Positions 21,276 through 33,190 of a stretch of 64,000 bases of DNA are shown here, piece after piece. The notes under the pieces were generated by a model. The model was given only the letters and a program-made list of their open reading frames with translations, did not search any database and was not told the origin of the DNA. The stretch spans positions 80,555,248 to 80,619,247 of the forward strand of contig NC_133935.1 of assembly GCF_031877795.1 (NCBI RefSeq), in the 5' to 3' direction. The position numbers and the translations under genes are program-made. This DNA comes from Strix aluco. Lineage: Eukaryota > Chordata > Aves > Strigiformes > Strigidae. Positions within the stretch are counted from its first letter, which is position 1, and each line of letters opens with the position of its first letter.

Positions 21276-21889
21276 CCGTCTGTCCCGCCCTCCCGCGGAG
21301 ATGCAGCCGCTGCCCGGGGGATTGCGGGTTGTGCAGCCGGGGAAAAAGTTTAGAGCGGCTGTTTGCGAAGGGGTTTGCTGACGGGAGTCAGGGGGCAAGA
21401 GAAACGGGGGTGCAGGGGGGGACAGGGGACACAAGGGCTTTCACACCTGCAGAGGGCAGGTAGGGTGTAGGGAGACCCCCTCCAGTGCACAGCTGGGGGT
21501 GGGGGGACGGGCAGAAATGGGCTGGTTCGCCCAGGGCAAAGCAGCTGTGTCCAGATGTTGGCCAGAGATGTTGCTCCCGCAGAGGCAGGCTTTGGGGTTG
21601 AGGGGAGGCGATCTTAAGCTTGTCGTCTGTACCCTTCCTTAAACTGGGGCGCAAAGTGCAAGCCAGCAGCTGGGAGAGCCGTGCTGGGTACCCAGCTCAT
21701 CTCCCTGCATCTGCTGCTGGGAGAGAGGGGGAAGAGAGGTGGGGAACATTAAAGGAACTGGAAATGCTTTGCTCCTCCTGAGGTATCTCCCCTGCAGGGA
21801 CCTGGCTCACTCCAGGATCCTAAAATTGGAAGTCTTCAAAACGAAAGGAGAAATTATCAGGGATGATAGAGCCAATGTAAACTCTCCCT

Positions 21890-22260
21890 CATATATGCCT
21901 GTATATCTATCTGTCCATGTGAGTATGCATCCAGCTGTAAAGGTATATGTGTGTCCTTCTAGAGCTGCTTGTGCCTATGTATGTGCCGTGCCTGTGTTCC
22001 TATGTCTCTGGGTGTGTATGTGTGTATATCTACACTTGTGCTTTCTTGGATGCATATAGATGTATTATATGTATAGATTCACAAAATGTGCTTATATTCC
22101 TATGTGGTTATATTCCTAGACAGTGTTTATCTAACTCTGTGTAGACCTAGAGGTGTGTGGGTCTGTATCTTTCATCTGTGTGTGTGTCAGGCACACATAT
22201 CTGCTGAGATACACATGTGGGGGTGAGAAAGTGTATCTCTATGCCACTGTGTAGGTAGGA
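21890..22260. repeat. TG/TATG-rich cryptically simple sequence
   Basis: Enriched in TGTG, TATG and CTGTG on the plus strand without a clean repeat unit. The open frames here (21739-22059, 21947-22144) are rich in C, V and Y because of this bias and are not coding. Confidence 0.65.
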
Positions 22261-25200
22261 TTTGGGGTGCGTGTTGGATTCGGGGTTTTTTCCCCCTCAG
22301 GTTTTTGCAGTGTTTCCATGGATCATTTTACACATACATCCCTGTATTTCAGCAATCTAGATTAAAAAAAACCAAGCAATTCTTGAAAAACTAGGCACCT
22401 TACCAATGCTCCATTGAACTGAACTAAGGATTTGCTGGTAGTTTGTGAGTTCTTTGTCTTTTTCTCAGTTTATGCCACCTGCTGAAGATTATTTTAGTTC
22501 ATTTTTTAAATAATTCAGCTTTTAAAAATCCCAGTCAGAAGACTGTGAAACACAACAGCCTGGGACACAGACTGGTACCTATTTCAGCTTGCATAAGTAT
22601 ATGTCTCACATTGATTAAATATGCATGAAAACAATTTGAAAAGCACACAACCCACCTGATCAAATACATATTTCAGGAAAATTACTTTTTTTCATTTTCT
22701 TCAAATACACCTAAATCATTATGACTTCTTCTGCTGTTGTTTATATTGATAAATACAAATATTACAGGAAAATGTAACTTCCTCAGTTATATTGTTGAAA
22801 ATTGCACATTAAGCTACTTTTATTCACAGTTAGGGTAATCGAAAAATTGTACTTTTGTAATGTTCACTCTTCGAGTGACATTTACAGTAACAATCCACGC
22901 AAATCCCTCTTAATAAATTGATTACTTGAAGAGCAACGCAAGCTAATTTGTCCTCTGCTAGGATATTTCATACTTTAATTTCTGTGGCTTTTTTGCTGGT
23001 AGATTTTTTTTAAAGAATGATGCCGTCCACTGTTACTTTCAGTATTTCTGGAGTCCTGCATTATATATAAAACATAAAACACACTTCAAAACAGAAAATT
23101 CACCAACTGCTTTACTGTTCTGTAACATAAAAACAAGCAAAATGGCATTGGTATCAAGTACATTAAAATAAGACTTTCGTCCAAGAGCCGAGATGCTTTT
23201 CTAGTCACTCTTTATGTTTGTCTGGGTTACTTGTGCTGATGACCTACTTATAAGCTTCTACAAATAAAGTTTTTTAGGCAAATGTTGACACCTTGTCTAG
23301 AAGTAAGATTCTAATTTTATCATTGAAAGAGTGACTCTAAAGCAAGATGCAGGAGTAAAGTATCTTTCTGGATTCACTTTATGTTTTTACACTTAATTAA
23401 ATTGTGATGAAGAAAAGTACTAAATCAGACTGGAAAGCCAAAAGAAAAGAAATACTTTACAAATACTGGTATCATTTAGTGCTGTGGTCTGTATTATGTA
23501 AGTGGAGCTGAATTTGGAAATTAAGAAAGTGTAAGGAGATGTACTGGCATTTAAAGAAAGAGCTATTCAGATGTTTTGTGCAAACACAACTCTCTATGGA
23601 AGTGTCCTACAGCACATAAATTATTCTGAAGCTCACAGAGTCTCATATAGAATACTGTAAGACCTAAATGACCTGGTTCTAATGTCACTTATGCTGGGGT
23701 CAAATTGCAACTTTATCTTTAAACCTGGTGAGCTAAATTCTCTATTGGTCTACAAGAATTCCGTAGGGTCACATGAAGTGTGTACCCACCAAGAGTCTGG
23801 TTTAGTAGTGTGATTTGAGAATCCAATCTAAAGCTTTTACAGGGTGTGAGATCCTGCCTATGAGACTGTTGAACTTGCCAACAGCATCCTGTAGAAGAGA
23901 CTTCACCCTGTTCAGTTTTTGAAAGCTGTTTCCAAAACCCTAATAAATGTTTATCAGGATTTCTGCACCTTGTTTCTTCCAACATGTTGTACTATAGTTT
24001 GATCAGTTAGTATGAATTTTTCTGGGTGATAAAATGCTAGGCATACTATCACTCTCAGGGTGCCACAGAACACCACAGAGATGTTTGGCACACTCCAGGA
24101 TCAGAAGGCATTACAGTTTGTGTGTGAATCTGTATAACCACAGTAAGCTACAGAAGCTCTTGTGAAGTAGATCATGTAATATTGACTGGCTTTTTTCCTG
24201 CTTGTTGATATAAAACTGACAGCTGGTTTAAAGCTTAATCAAGGCCTTAACCCAGGTCAGAGAGTTAAAGAGAAGATTGTCTTCTTGCTCTCTACTGGAG
24301 AATAAGGTTGTGCTTTAATTCCTATGTGGGCTGCATTTGCAATGGAGGGGTATCTGCAGCCAATGAGAAGGGGTGACCAGAATGATGATTAACCACCCTG
24401 CCCCTGCAACCTGTGCTGAATGTCTGTAGCATGGCAGTGATGGACCTGGGCTCCAAAGGTGGTAGGGAAAGAGCATAGTCTTCAGCTGGTACCATCTTTC
24501 TAATTGTCTGCCTGTGACTGTTACTGGCTATGAACTTAATAAGGACAACTTTCACTCTGATAATCTAGCCCTAAACTGGCAGAAAAATCTGGGACACATT
24601 TCATTTTATGAAAATACACATTGGCTTGAAAATCATCTGTTTATTTTAGTAGTAGGAGTAAAATGACAAAAAAATAGGAATTCCTTCTGGGCACAACGAT
24701 ATCTGGGAACAGCCTCAGTGCAATTGTCAGATATTTCCACTGAGACAAAAACAGAGTTCATTGTTAGAAATGTTTTAACTATTACAGATTAGTGCAATTG
24801 GTTCTTTTTTCAGATAATCCAGAATCCAGTGTGTGATCTACATGAATTTCCTAGTTTATCTATTGTTTTTTGAGGTTTTTGGACATACTATTTCAGGGAT
24901 GTTCAGATTTTCAAAAATATTGCAAGTAATATACTGTCTTGTTTCCAGCTGTCTTTCCAAAGCAATGTAGCAAATTTTCGTAGGGGGCAAATCTCTATGA
25001 ACCCATTAAAGTCAAAAATAAAAGAATTTACTAGAGCTATAGCAAATTACACCCAAAAGAAAGGCTGTAGAACTATATTGCTTTTATCTCATATTGTCTC
25101 TCTCAAATATAAAATGATGTAGTTGGAACTATTATCATGCTCTTGTTCATAGCTATGCTGAGATTATTGGAGCATTTATGTAGTTAGCAATTGTAGTACT

Positions 25201-25559
25201 TATATAGGAACACATGGGCTCCTCATGTAAATCAATAGGTTGCCTCAAATACCTAAGACTCAACTTATCTGCATGCAAAGTCATGGTCTTAACCTCAGTT
25301 ACTGAGGCAGTCTTCCTTCAGAGCACTATAAAGTCTAGCGAGTGGCTTGACCTTAATAGTACTGATGGCCTTGACCTTGAAAGCCCCTTTCCCAGTACAT
25401 CCAAAGGGTTACAGGATGATGACCAAGTATACAAACTATGTTAAATATGCATCAAGCAAGGTGTGTATGGAGGGAATCATTGATGAACATTTCATGTATG
25501 AAGTGGGAACGTGGAGCAGACTTCTGGTGGATACTGTGAGACTGTGAAATTCTTAGACT
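22261..25559. other. Non-coding stretch, no gene seen
   Basis: AT-rich unique sequence without a recognised transposon. The part 22800-23060 reads as complex non-repetitive AT-rich sequence and could be conserved, but that cannot be judged without alignment. Confidence 0.45.
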
Positions 25560-26800
25560 GTGAATTAGAAAACTGAATAGAGAAGAAAAAATGTTGTGAA
25601 GACAAAAAAAAATGAGAAAAATAGATCTGTAGGAGATAAAATGGGAAAAATAAAGAAGAAAATAGCTTGATAGGAAAGGAAAGAAAGAGCAGTAAAGACA
25701 CTCAGATGAGTATTCAAGCTGGAAGAAAAGTAAATGGAATGGTAAGTCAGTTGTAATATGGAGAGATTATAAAGCAGGTGAAGGTGGTGAAGAAGACACT
25801 CTCATTAAAGAGATTAGAAATTATCCTGTGATCCAACTAGCAGGGGAAATATATTGTTTATGTTATGGAAGTGGTAACTGCAAAATTTAACCAGGCAGAG
25901 GATTGCATTCAGGCATACTGACTGAGGAAGGGAACTGCAGCAGAGATGTAGGAAAGGGTGAGCTAGTAGAAAAAATATCATAAAGCTGATTTTTTCCAGG
26001 TAATTTAAAGGAATAAGAAAAATTAAGAAGCTAGGTGGAGAGGTGGAATGTAAGAGAAGTTCATGGTGACCAGAAAGTCTTACCAGGTATCAGCATACAG
26101 TGAGCACACATCAACAAATTAAGCATATCCTTGAGAAAAGGAGGGAGGGGAAACTTGTAGCAATGCATGGGCTTCAGATAAAATCCAGAGACAGTGCAGT
26201 AAAAACAAAGGAGGTAGAAGCAGATTGATGTGATCTCTTAGGAAGTCAGTGGAGAGACTGTCAGATTCCAGAGGAAAAATAAGCAAGTGCACACGAGGGA
26301 GAATGAAGTCAAAAGCTCAGTGGGTGACCACAAAGTCAGCAAATTCATAGGTCAGAACTGTATTAGGAGAATTAGTGCGTTAGAAGAAAGGTATTCATGG
26401 GAAGAAGGATGAATACGTTAGCTTAGAGTACACTTTAAGGTACTGCCTGAGAGCAGGGGTGCTGAGAAGGGGAGGTAGATTATGCAGGTGAGAAGAAACA
26501 GGACTGCTCTGAGAAAATGAGAGGTGCTTGAGGAGAGAACAAAGGGAGGAATAAAATAGGGAATTAAAATGAAAGGGTTGGGACTGAGATGAAATCAGGA
26601 AAAGCACAGACAAAGGCTGGAAGCAGGAACTGCCAAAAAAAAAAAAGAAAGAAAAGAGGAGCACAGGGGGTGGGTGGTACAGGGAAGTCACCTACCACTG
26701 GTACAGAGGAGGAGGCAGAGACTGGGCTAGCCAGGAGGAAGAAGCTGAAGGGAACATGAAAACTGTGCAAAACCTTTGTCTAGAAGATGACATGCTGGTG
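25560..26800. other. Long purine-rich (A/G-biased) stretch
   Basis: The plus strand is strongly biased to A and G for over 1 kb, with GAAGAAAA, GGAAAGGAAAGAAAG and GGAGGAGG patches and few pyrimidine runs. Minus-strand open frames here are rich in S, L, F and P simply because of the complementary pyrimidine bias. No known repeat family is recognised. Confidence 0.6.
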
Positions 26801-28718
26801 GAAAACAGAGCAAAAAGAGTGTGCAGGATGTAGCAACTGAATGCACCCTCATCTGAGAAACATAGTAAGACTCATATATTAGCTTCCATTCCCATGGAAA
26901 GCTCCACTAATGAGTCGACACCCAAATCGGAGACAATTTTTGTGTTACCTAAATGCTGCATCTGGAGAGGTTAACGTAACTATATAGCTGCATAATCTGT
27001 GGCTCTGCAAAGCCTCAGCCTCTCTCATTTGTGGTGGCTGGTCCTCAAAGACACATGTAGTTAGGCTGACTGAGATAATACCTTGCAGTCTGCGAAGGAG
27101 GATGCTGCAAGGCAATTTACTGAGTCTGAGATTTGGCAGTACTGGGACTCTTCTCTGGAATTAGCCCTGCAAAGAAGCTGGCTGAGATAAGTGACAAGGG
27201 GATGCCTGAATGTATGGTACGACTCCATAAACCTCTTCCAGCAAAACTAGCATGTCAGATGCCAGATCTAGCACTCAGGGACAGTAGTGGTTTGTAACAG
27301 TCATTGAATACTGTGTGATCAAACCAATGAGCATTACAATCTTACAAAATATCGTTTCCTCCCTAAATTCCTAAAATTTCTCGCTAAATTTATTCCTAAA
27401 ATTTTTTATCACTAAAAATCCTTAAATATTATTCCATCAATGGCGTGGCTCCCTGCACCATGGACATGTAATAGCAGGGCTGAGGTGGTGCAGAAGCTGT
27501 CACGCAACCCCAGTCCTCTGCTATGGGAATAAAGGGATCCTACAGACTAGATACACTCCTCTTTTCTAGTGAGGAATGGAGCCCTAGAGAAAGCTAGAGT
27601 GTTATCTGAGAGTCTCTTAGACCATTCTTGACCTTGTTGACCTTGGTTGTCTTATGTAGGGTATTCATTGCAATTCTTGACCATTTTAATGTAGAGCTTA
27701 TAGCATGAGGATGTTTGTCTTTTTTATATAACGTAGCTGTGATTAAGGCTCCTTAGATCGCATACCAGCTTCAGCTTGTATGTGTCATGCCTTCCTGATG
27801 GGAGACTTGCAACTGTGCTTAAGTGAACATTTCTACATGTACTTTTTATAGGAGGTCTTTGGCTGAGCTGTTTTTTGATCCGGTACTTACTGCCTAGCAA
27901 TTTCTGTATTATTTTATAGCTATTATATATTTATATCATTATTATTAATTTCATTCACAGTGGTTGCATCATCCAGTGAAGAAATTATTAGGAAAGCATG
28001 AGAAGACATTGCTCTGCTAGTGTTTGAAAATATTACATTACGCTTGTGATGCTTAGCAGAAATTGTCTGCCCTGCTGTTAGAATCAAATAGCCAGAGATC
28101 TGATAAAAATAAAGAAGTAAATTTTGTGGATTTTCCAGAACTCATAGAGTGATTTTTTTCTTTCCTCACTTCTGTGTATTTTCATAAGAGAAAACAAATA
28201 AACAGAGAAAACAATGGAGACAAAGAGAAAGATATTGTACAGTAAGACGTGTAGAGTTCGGTTCTGAGCTGTTAAAATAGTTTGATTGCTTGGATCAGCT
28301 CACATGGCTAAGAAATATCAAAAATTACTTTATCTGCAAGAACATTTAAAAATTAATATTTTATGAAAAAATATAACTGGTTTTGCCATGATGAGGGAGT
28401 TTTTAAAAAGCTTCATTATAATTTTTGGTGAGATCGTGTAATTATTTGAGCATTGAGTGTCACTAGTTGAGAATATGGCCATAAACATTCTGTTTATTTA
28501 TCATAGATTTTTAATGGCATTTTTACTAATGTTCAGTCAGTCAACAAGACATCTTCACTATATGTCAGCTGACATCTAATTTGGTTCCATAGTAAAAGAT
28601 TCCAGATGTTTCAGTATTCAGTAGATGAAAGAACTTGATTTAACCTTGTAACAGATGTATTTTACCAGTATTTAACACTGCCTTGAAAAAGCAGGGGACA
28701 AAAACCACCTACATATAA
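26801..28718. other. Non-coding stretch, no gene seen
   Basis: Unique sequence; AT-rich, especially 27350-27430 and 27890-27960. No recognised repeat or gene. Confidence 0.45.
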
Positions 28719-30430
28719 CCATAGAATGGTTTGTGTTGGAAGGGACCTTAAAGATCATCTAGTTCCAACTCCTCTGTGATGGGCATGGCACCTTCCACTA
28801 GACCAGGTTGTCAGGCACAATTTGCCGTTAGTGAATCCATGCTGACTGTCACCAATCACCTCCTTATTTTCCATGTGCCCTAGCATAGTTTCCAGGAGGA
28901 TCTGCTCCACGATCTTGCCAGGCACAGAGGTGAGACTGACTGGCCTGTAGTTTCCCAGGTCTTCTTTTTTTCCCTTTTTAAAAATGGGGGTTATGTTTCC
29001 CCTTTTCCAGTCAGTGGGAACTTCACCAGACTGCCACAACTTCTTAAATATGGATAGTGGCTTAGTCACCTCATCCACCAGTTCCCTCTGGACCCACAAA
29101 TGCATATCATCAGGTCCCATGGACTTGTGCACCTTCAGGTTCCTTAGATGGTGTCAAACCTGATCTTCTCCTACATTGGGTGGTTCTTCATTCTCCCAGT
29201 CCCCTCGTTTGCCTTCTGAGTCTTGGGCAGTATGGCTGGAGCACTTGCTGATGAAGACTGAGGCAAAAAAGTTGTTGAGTACCTCAGCCTTCTCCATATA
29301 CTGGGTAACCAGGTCTCCCATTTCCTTCTGGAGACAGCCCACATTTTCCCTAATCTCCTTTTATCATCGATGTTCCTCTAAAAGCTTTATTGTTACCCTT
29401 TATGTTCCTGGCTAGATTTAATTATACTGGGGCTTTAGCTTTCCTAACCTGATCCCTGGCTTCTCAGACAGTTTCTCTGCATTCCTCCCAGCCTGTCTGT
29501 CCTTGCTTCCACTCTCTGTAGGCTTCCTTTTTGTGATTGAGTTTGTCTAGGAGCATCTTGTTCATCCATGCAGGTCTCCTGGTGTTCTTACCTGATTTCC
29601 TTTTTGTCGGGATGCATCGCTCCTGAGCTTGGAGGAGGTGATCCTTGAGTATTAACTTGATTTCTTGGGCCACTCTTCCCTCCACGATTTTATCCCATGG
29701 TACTCTACCAGATCCCTGAAGAGGCCAAAGTCTGCTCTCCTGAAGTCCAGGGTAGCAAACTTGCTGCACACTCTACTAGTTGCCCTAAGAACCTTGAATT
29801 CCACCATTTCATGGTCACTGCAGACAAGGCTTCCCTTGAGCTTCACACTCCCCACCAGCCCCTCTTTGTTGGTGAGAACAAGGTCCAGCATAGCACCTCC
29901 CCTCATTGACTCCTCTATCACTTGGAGAAGGACGTTATCATCAGCGCATTCCAGGAACCTCCTGGATTGCTTGAGCCCTGCTGTCTTGTCCCTCCAACAG
30001 ATATCAGAGCAGTTTAATTCCCCCTTGAGGACCAGGGCTTGTGAATGTGAGGCTGCTCCTAGCTGCCTGTAGAGAGCCTTGGTCTTCCTGATTAGATGGC
30101 CTGTAGCAGACCCTCAGTATAATGTCACCTGTCCCTGCCTTCCCTTTAATCCTGACCCATAAGCTCTCGGTTGGCTCCTCATCCATCCCCAGGCACTCCA
30201 TCTGGTCACTGACATAGAGGGTGACATCCCCTCCTCGTCTCCCCTGCCTGTCCTTCCTAAAGAGCCTGTACCCTTCCATTCCGACTCTCCTGTCATAGGA
30301 GCTATCCCACCACATCTTCGTGATGCCAATAAGATCATAGTTGTGCAGGTGTGTGCAAGTCTAGTTCCTATTGTTTATTCCCTGTGCTACCTGTGTTTGC
30401 ACAGAGACATTTAAGTTGGGCCCCCAATGA
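28719..30430 (-). mobile_element. CR1 LINE, internally deleted and 5'-truncated
   Basis: On the minus strand the order is the start of the endonuclease (about 30425, CLCANTG-like), the endonuclease domain (GYRLFRKDRQGRRGGDVTLY, then ILRVCYRPSNQED), the connector ([15 protein letters not shown] and [14 protein letters not shown]), the RT N-terminus ([12 protein letters not shown] and [10 protein letters not shown], then [20 protein letters not shown]), and RT fingers up to [11 protein letters not shown]. It then passes directly, near 28810, into the CR1 3' UTR end, which finishes at about 28719 with the CCATAGAATGG terminus. The entire RT palm, thumb and C-terminal region is absent. Frames are interrupted. 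ORF1 is missing because the copy begins near the start of ORF2. Confidence 0.93.
30004..30425 (-). pseudogene. CR1 ORF2 endonuclease domain fragment
   Basis: Encodes parts of the AP-like endonuclease of CR1: the ITKMWWDSSYDR block (ITETWWDDSHDW in better copies, so the key glutamate is replaced by lysine), then GYRLFRKDRQGRRG, VTLYVSDQMECL and CYRPSNQED. The frame is lost after about 30004. It is non-functional. Confidence 0.8.
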
Positions 30431-30562
30431 ATCATAGAATCATTCAGGTTGGAAAAGACCCTTGGGATCATCGAGTCCAACCATCAGCCCTACTCTACAA
30501 AGTTCTCCCCTACACCATATCCCCCAGCATGGCATCTAAACGACCCTTAAACACATCCAGAT
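30431..30562 (-). mobile_element. Short CR1 3' fragment joined to the neighbouring CR1
   Basis: On the minus strand this ends in the CR1 3' octamers (ATTCTATGATTC at 30431-30442). Above this lies the diagnostic tail block GGTTGGAAAAGACCCTTGGG. It breaks off near 30562 after the ACACATCCAG block, inside the 3' part of the element. Its subfamily differs from the adjoining copy, whose 5' end it meets without any intervening unique base that I can define. Confidence 0.85.
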
Positions 30563-32689
30563 GATGAAGATGACTTACTATCTGGAATTCCCAATTCATG
30601 TGGGACATCAGTGCAGTAATATTGAATTAAACTTTAGCAAAATTATGTGAAAAGGATACCTTACAATGCTGGTCTGTACAGCACATTATTTGCATAGACA
30701 GTAATAAGGATCTGCTTTTCCTCACTATGAAATACTTGTCCACAAAATGCTACCACAGAATGACATTTTAGTAGAAAATTTACAAAGTTTATAGGAATCT
30801 TCTTAACATTTTTTTTTCCAAACGCTGTAAGAATACACTAAAGTACACTTGTCAAATATACCTTGCAACTGTTTTCAGTGTATTCCATTGGGCTCTCTTA
30901 ATTGTGTTTGCTCACTTTCTTCCTTGCAACCATGAGGGCTTTAGAAGACCCCTGACAATAACAGGCAATGAGATCAACAGACAGTGCATTTTTTTAAAAA
31001 GGTGTAAGCCCATCTTACATGGGAGTGATGCACTAGGTTGAGTTATCAGGCTAGTCTTTGCTCTCAAAAGTTGAGAAAAGGGTAGCAATTGCCCATGTGG
31101 GAATGGTAGATCAACACTGAAGTCTGTTTCAGCCAAATAAACTTAAACCACCCAGCACATGCTTTTTTACCTTACCATTATTACAGGATACATTTACCTT
31201 GAAAAATAGCATTTTCTTCATAACCGAGAAATAAGCTGTCTGCCTCAGGGTCTTGAAAGCAGAACAAAAATGACTGCTGTTCTAGCAAAAGCAACATGCA
31301 GTCCATGCCCTTTTTCATCCATTCACTTGTCAGTGTGGCTGTCAATAAGGATGTATTTACATGTGGCTAATCCCACAGCTGATTCATTAAGATGATTTTA
31401 TGAGTGAAAAGGGAAGATGACCTAATGGGGTAGTTCCAGGAATACAAATAATGTGAGATAACTTTCAGAGAATAATAATTTTGCTTTCTGAAGTGGACTT
31501 TAAATTTCCAAAAAGAGAATAGCTCTGTTTAAAACAACCTTTTCTTCTTCATTCAGAAGTGATCTCTGATTAATTGTGCAGCTTAGCTGAACTTTGCTAT
31601 CCTTGGTATCCTAGGAGAAAAGCTCTGACAGACTGGGAATTTTAACTTGTTTGTAATGTAAACTCAGTATACCCATGGTGTTTTTTAACACTCCAGAAAC
31701 TGTTTGGGAGGAAAAAGAAATAAATAAAAAAGCTTTGATCCTCTAAACAAACAAAGAGGGGAGAAGGAGGTTAAAAGAACCATCATTTGTGAAAGGCAGA
31801 GAAGGAAAATGTGGGAAAGGTGTCTTTCTTTTAACAGTTTCAGAGACTATTTGAAAGACTGTTAGAAATATCAGGCATTTCAACAGCATTAGAGCCCTCT
31901 GATGAATAGGGAAAGATTGATATCTTTTTATTGTTTCATTGACATTTTTGAGATTTCTAAGAACTATGACTTTCTCAATTATATCAGTCCATCTGATCAA
32001 AATTTTTCCCAGAAGCAGATATCCAGGTGAAAGCTTAATGTTAACACTTTTGAGTATCAAGCTCGGATAAACATATTCCTAGTGGCATTATTCGGTATGA
32101 GGAAAGGAAGAAGAATCTAGTCTGGAGGTAACGTCAGCTCCTGATTGTTGGCAGATGACTTGAAGCCCAGGTTTCTTGGCCAAAGGGCGAAATGTAAATT
32201 GAAGCATCCATTTGTAACAGCAGGGAGTGGTGTGACCCAGCAGTGCCCTGTTGTCTGCTTATCTGTGGGAGATGTTCCTGCTTCCTAAAATGTCACTAAT
32301 CTAGGTATTTTGGCCAGTAGGTAAGAAGATGGAGTCAAGTCTCACATATTCCTTTCAATCTGCCTGTCTATTTCACATTCACCAATTTTAAGGAAGGAAG
32401 TAGACAAATAGTTTCATTTAGACCTAGATACCTTAAATCAATGTCCAGGGAGCGGCTGCAGAGAATAATAGGGTTTCTTAGTCCCTGTGATTTCCTGGTG
32501 AGGGCACAAGGTCCCAATTAGAACTTATCCTGAAAAGGTGAACTATCCATTAGGGTAGAAATGGATAGAAAGAGACTATTTTCATGTAAGTTTCTTCATT
32601 TTCAAAGATTGTACACAACATTCCATTTTCCTGAACATAGCTTTTATAGTTCCACAGATAATGACACCAGTAAGGACTTCATCTGATCC
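30563..32689. other. Non-coding stretch, no gene seen
   Basis: AT-rich unique sequence with no recognised gene or repeat. Confidence 0.45.
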
Positions 32690-33190
32690 ATCTCCCCCTC
32701 CAAAGACAGCATAAACTATCTCCAAGTCTTTATTAACTAATACTTGTTGAATGATTCCCTTAAAATCTGCAACAACAGAGATTTCACAGCCTGCAACAGC
32801 ACATGTTTGTGCCTCACTGTTCTTATGGACATAAGGTCTCCAAAAATTTAACTAAACTAAAACCCACTTTTTGCAATCAAGGCTATCACTCTTGTTCTCT
32901 CTGCTATGGAAATTAGAAGCAATTTAGTACTTTCCATTCCAGCCTTTTATACAGCAAAGAGACTAGATTTTGGCTTTTTAACGTTCATTTATGTAATGCC
33001 TCCCTCAGTCATCTCCTCTTGACTCAATGAAATAACTGCTTTTCTTTTAGCCATGTGCTTTTTTTAGAATATTGTTATTCTTGCTGTTTTCCTTTGGACC
33101 TTCTCCAGTTGCCCATTTGGACCCATACCAAAAAGATAAGTATAGCTGATGAATGGCTTGACTTCACTTGTCTTGAATACAACATTCCTT
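32690..33190 (-). mobile_element. Ancient CR1/L3-like LINE fragment
   Basis: Read on the minus strand this resembles the 3' coding part and tail of old CR1/L3 LINEs. The phrase around 33090-33120 (CTTTGGACCTTCTCCAG type on the plus strand) is the reverse complement of the conserved 'CTGGAGAAGGTCCA' block. The blocks at 32690-32960 match the eroded tail, including the TTTTGCAATCA region and the 'CACTCTTGTTCTCTCTGCT' patch. Coding frames are destroyed. Confidence 0.5.

Larger units (their letters stand above)
20050..21480. promoter_or_regulatory. CpG island, putative promoter (possibly bidirectional)
   Basis: This is the only GC-rich, CpG-rich segment in the window; the flanks are AT-rich. CpG is dense at about 20100-20600 and 20990-21380. 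It contains C-homopolymer tracts (20268-20277 and 20279-20286), a CCAAT box at 20189-20196, an RFX-type X-box at 20234-20247 and a candidate 5' splice donor at 21091. A minus-strand exon candidate lies just left. CpG islands of this size in birds usually mark the start of a gene. Several long open frames on both strands are produced by the high GC content and have no domain. Which strand is transcribed, and what gene it serves, cannot be told from the sequence. Confidence 0.7.

Noticed and set aside
20882-21434. Repetitive open frames (GCRDQGCR-like) on the minus strand
   Set aside because: They are produced by the GC-rich minisatellite and have no protein logic.
26395-26691. Serine/phenylalanine-rich open frame on the minus strand
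   Set aside because: Explained by the purine bias of the plus strand.
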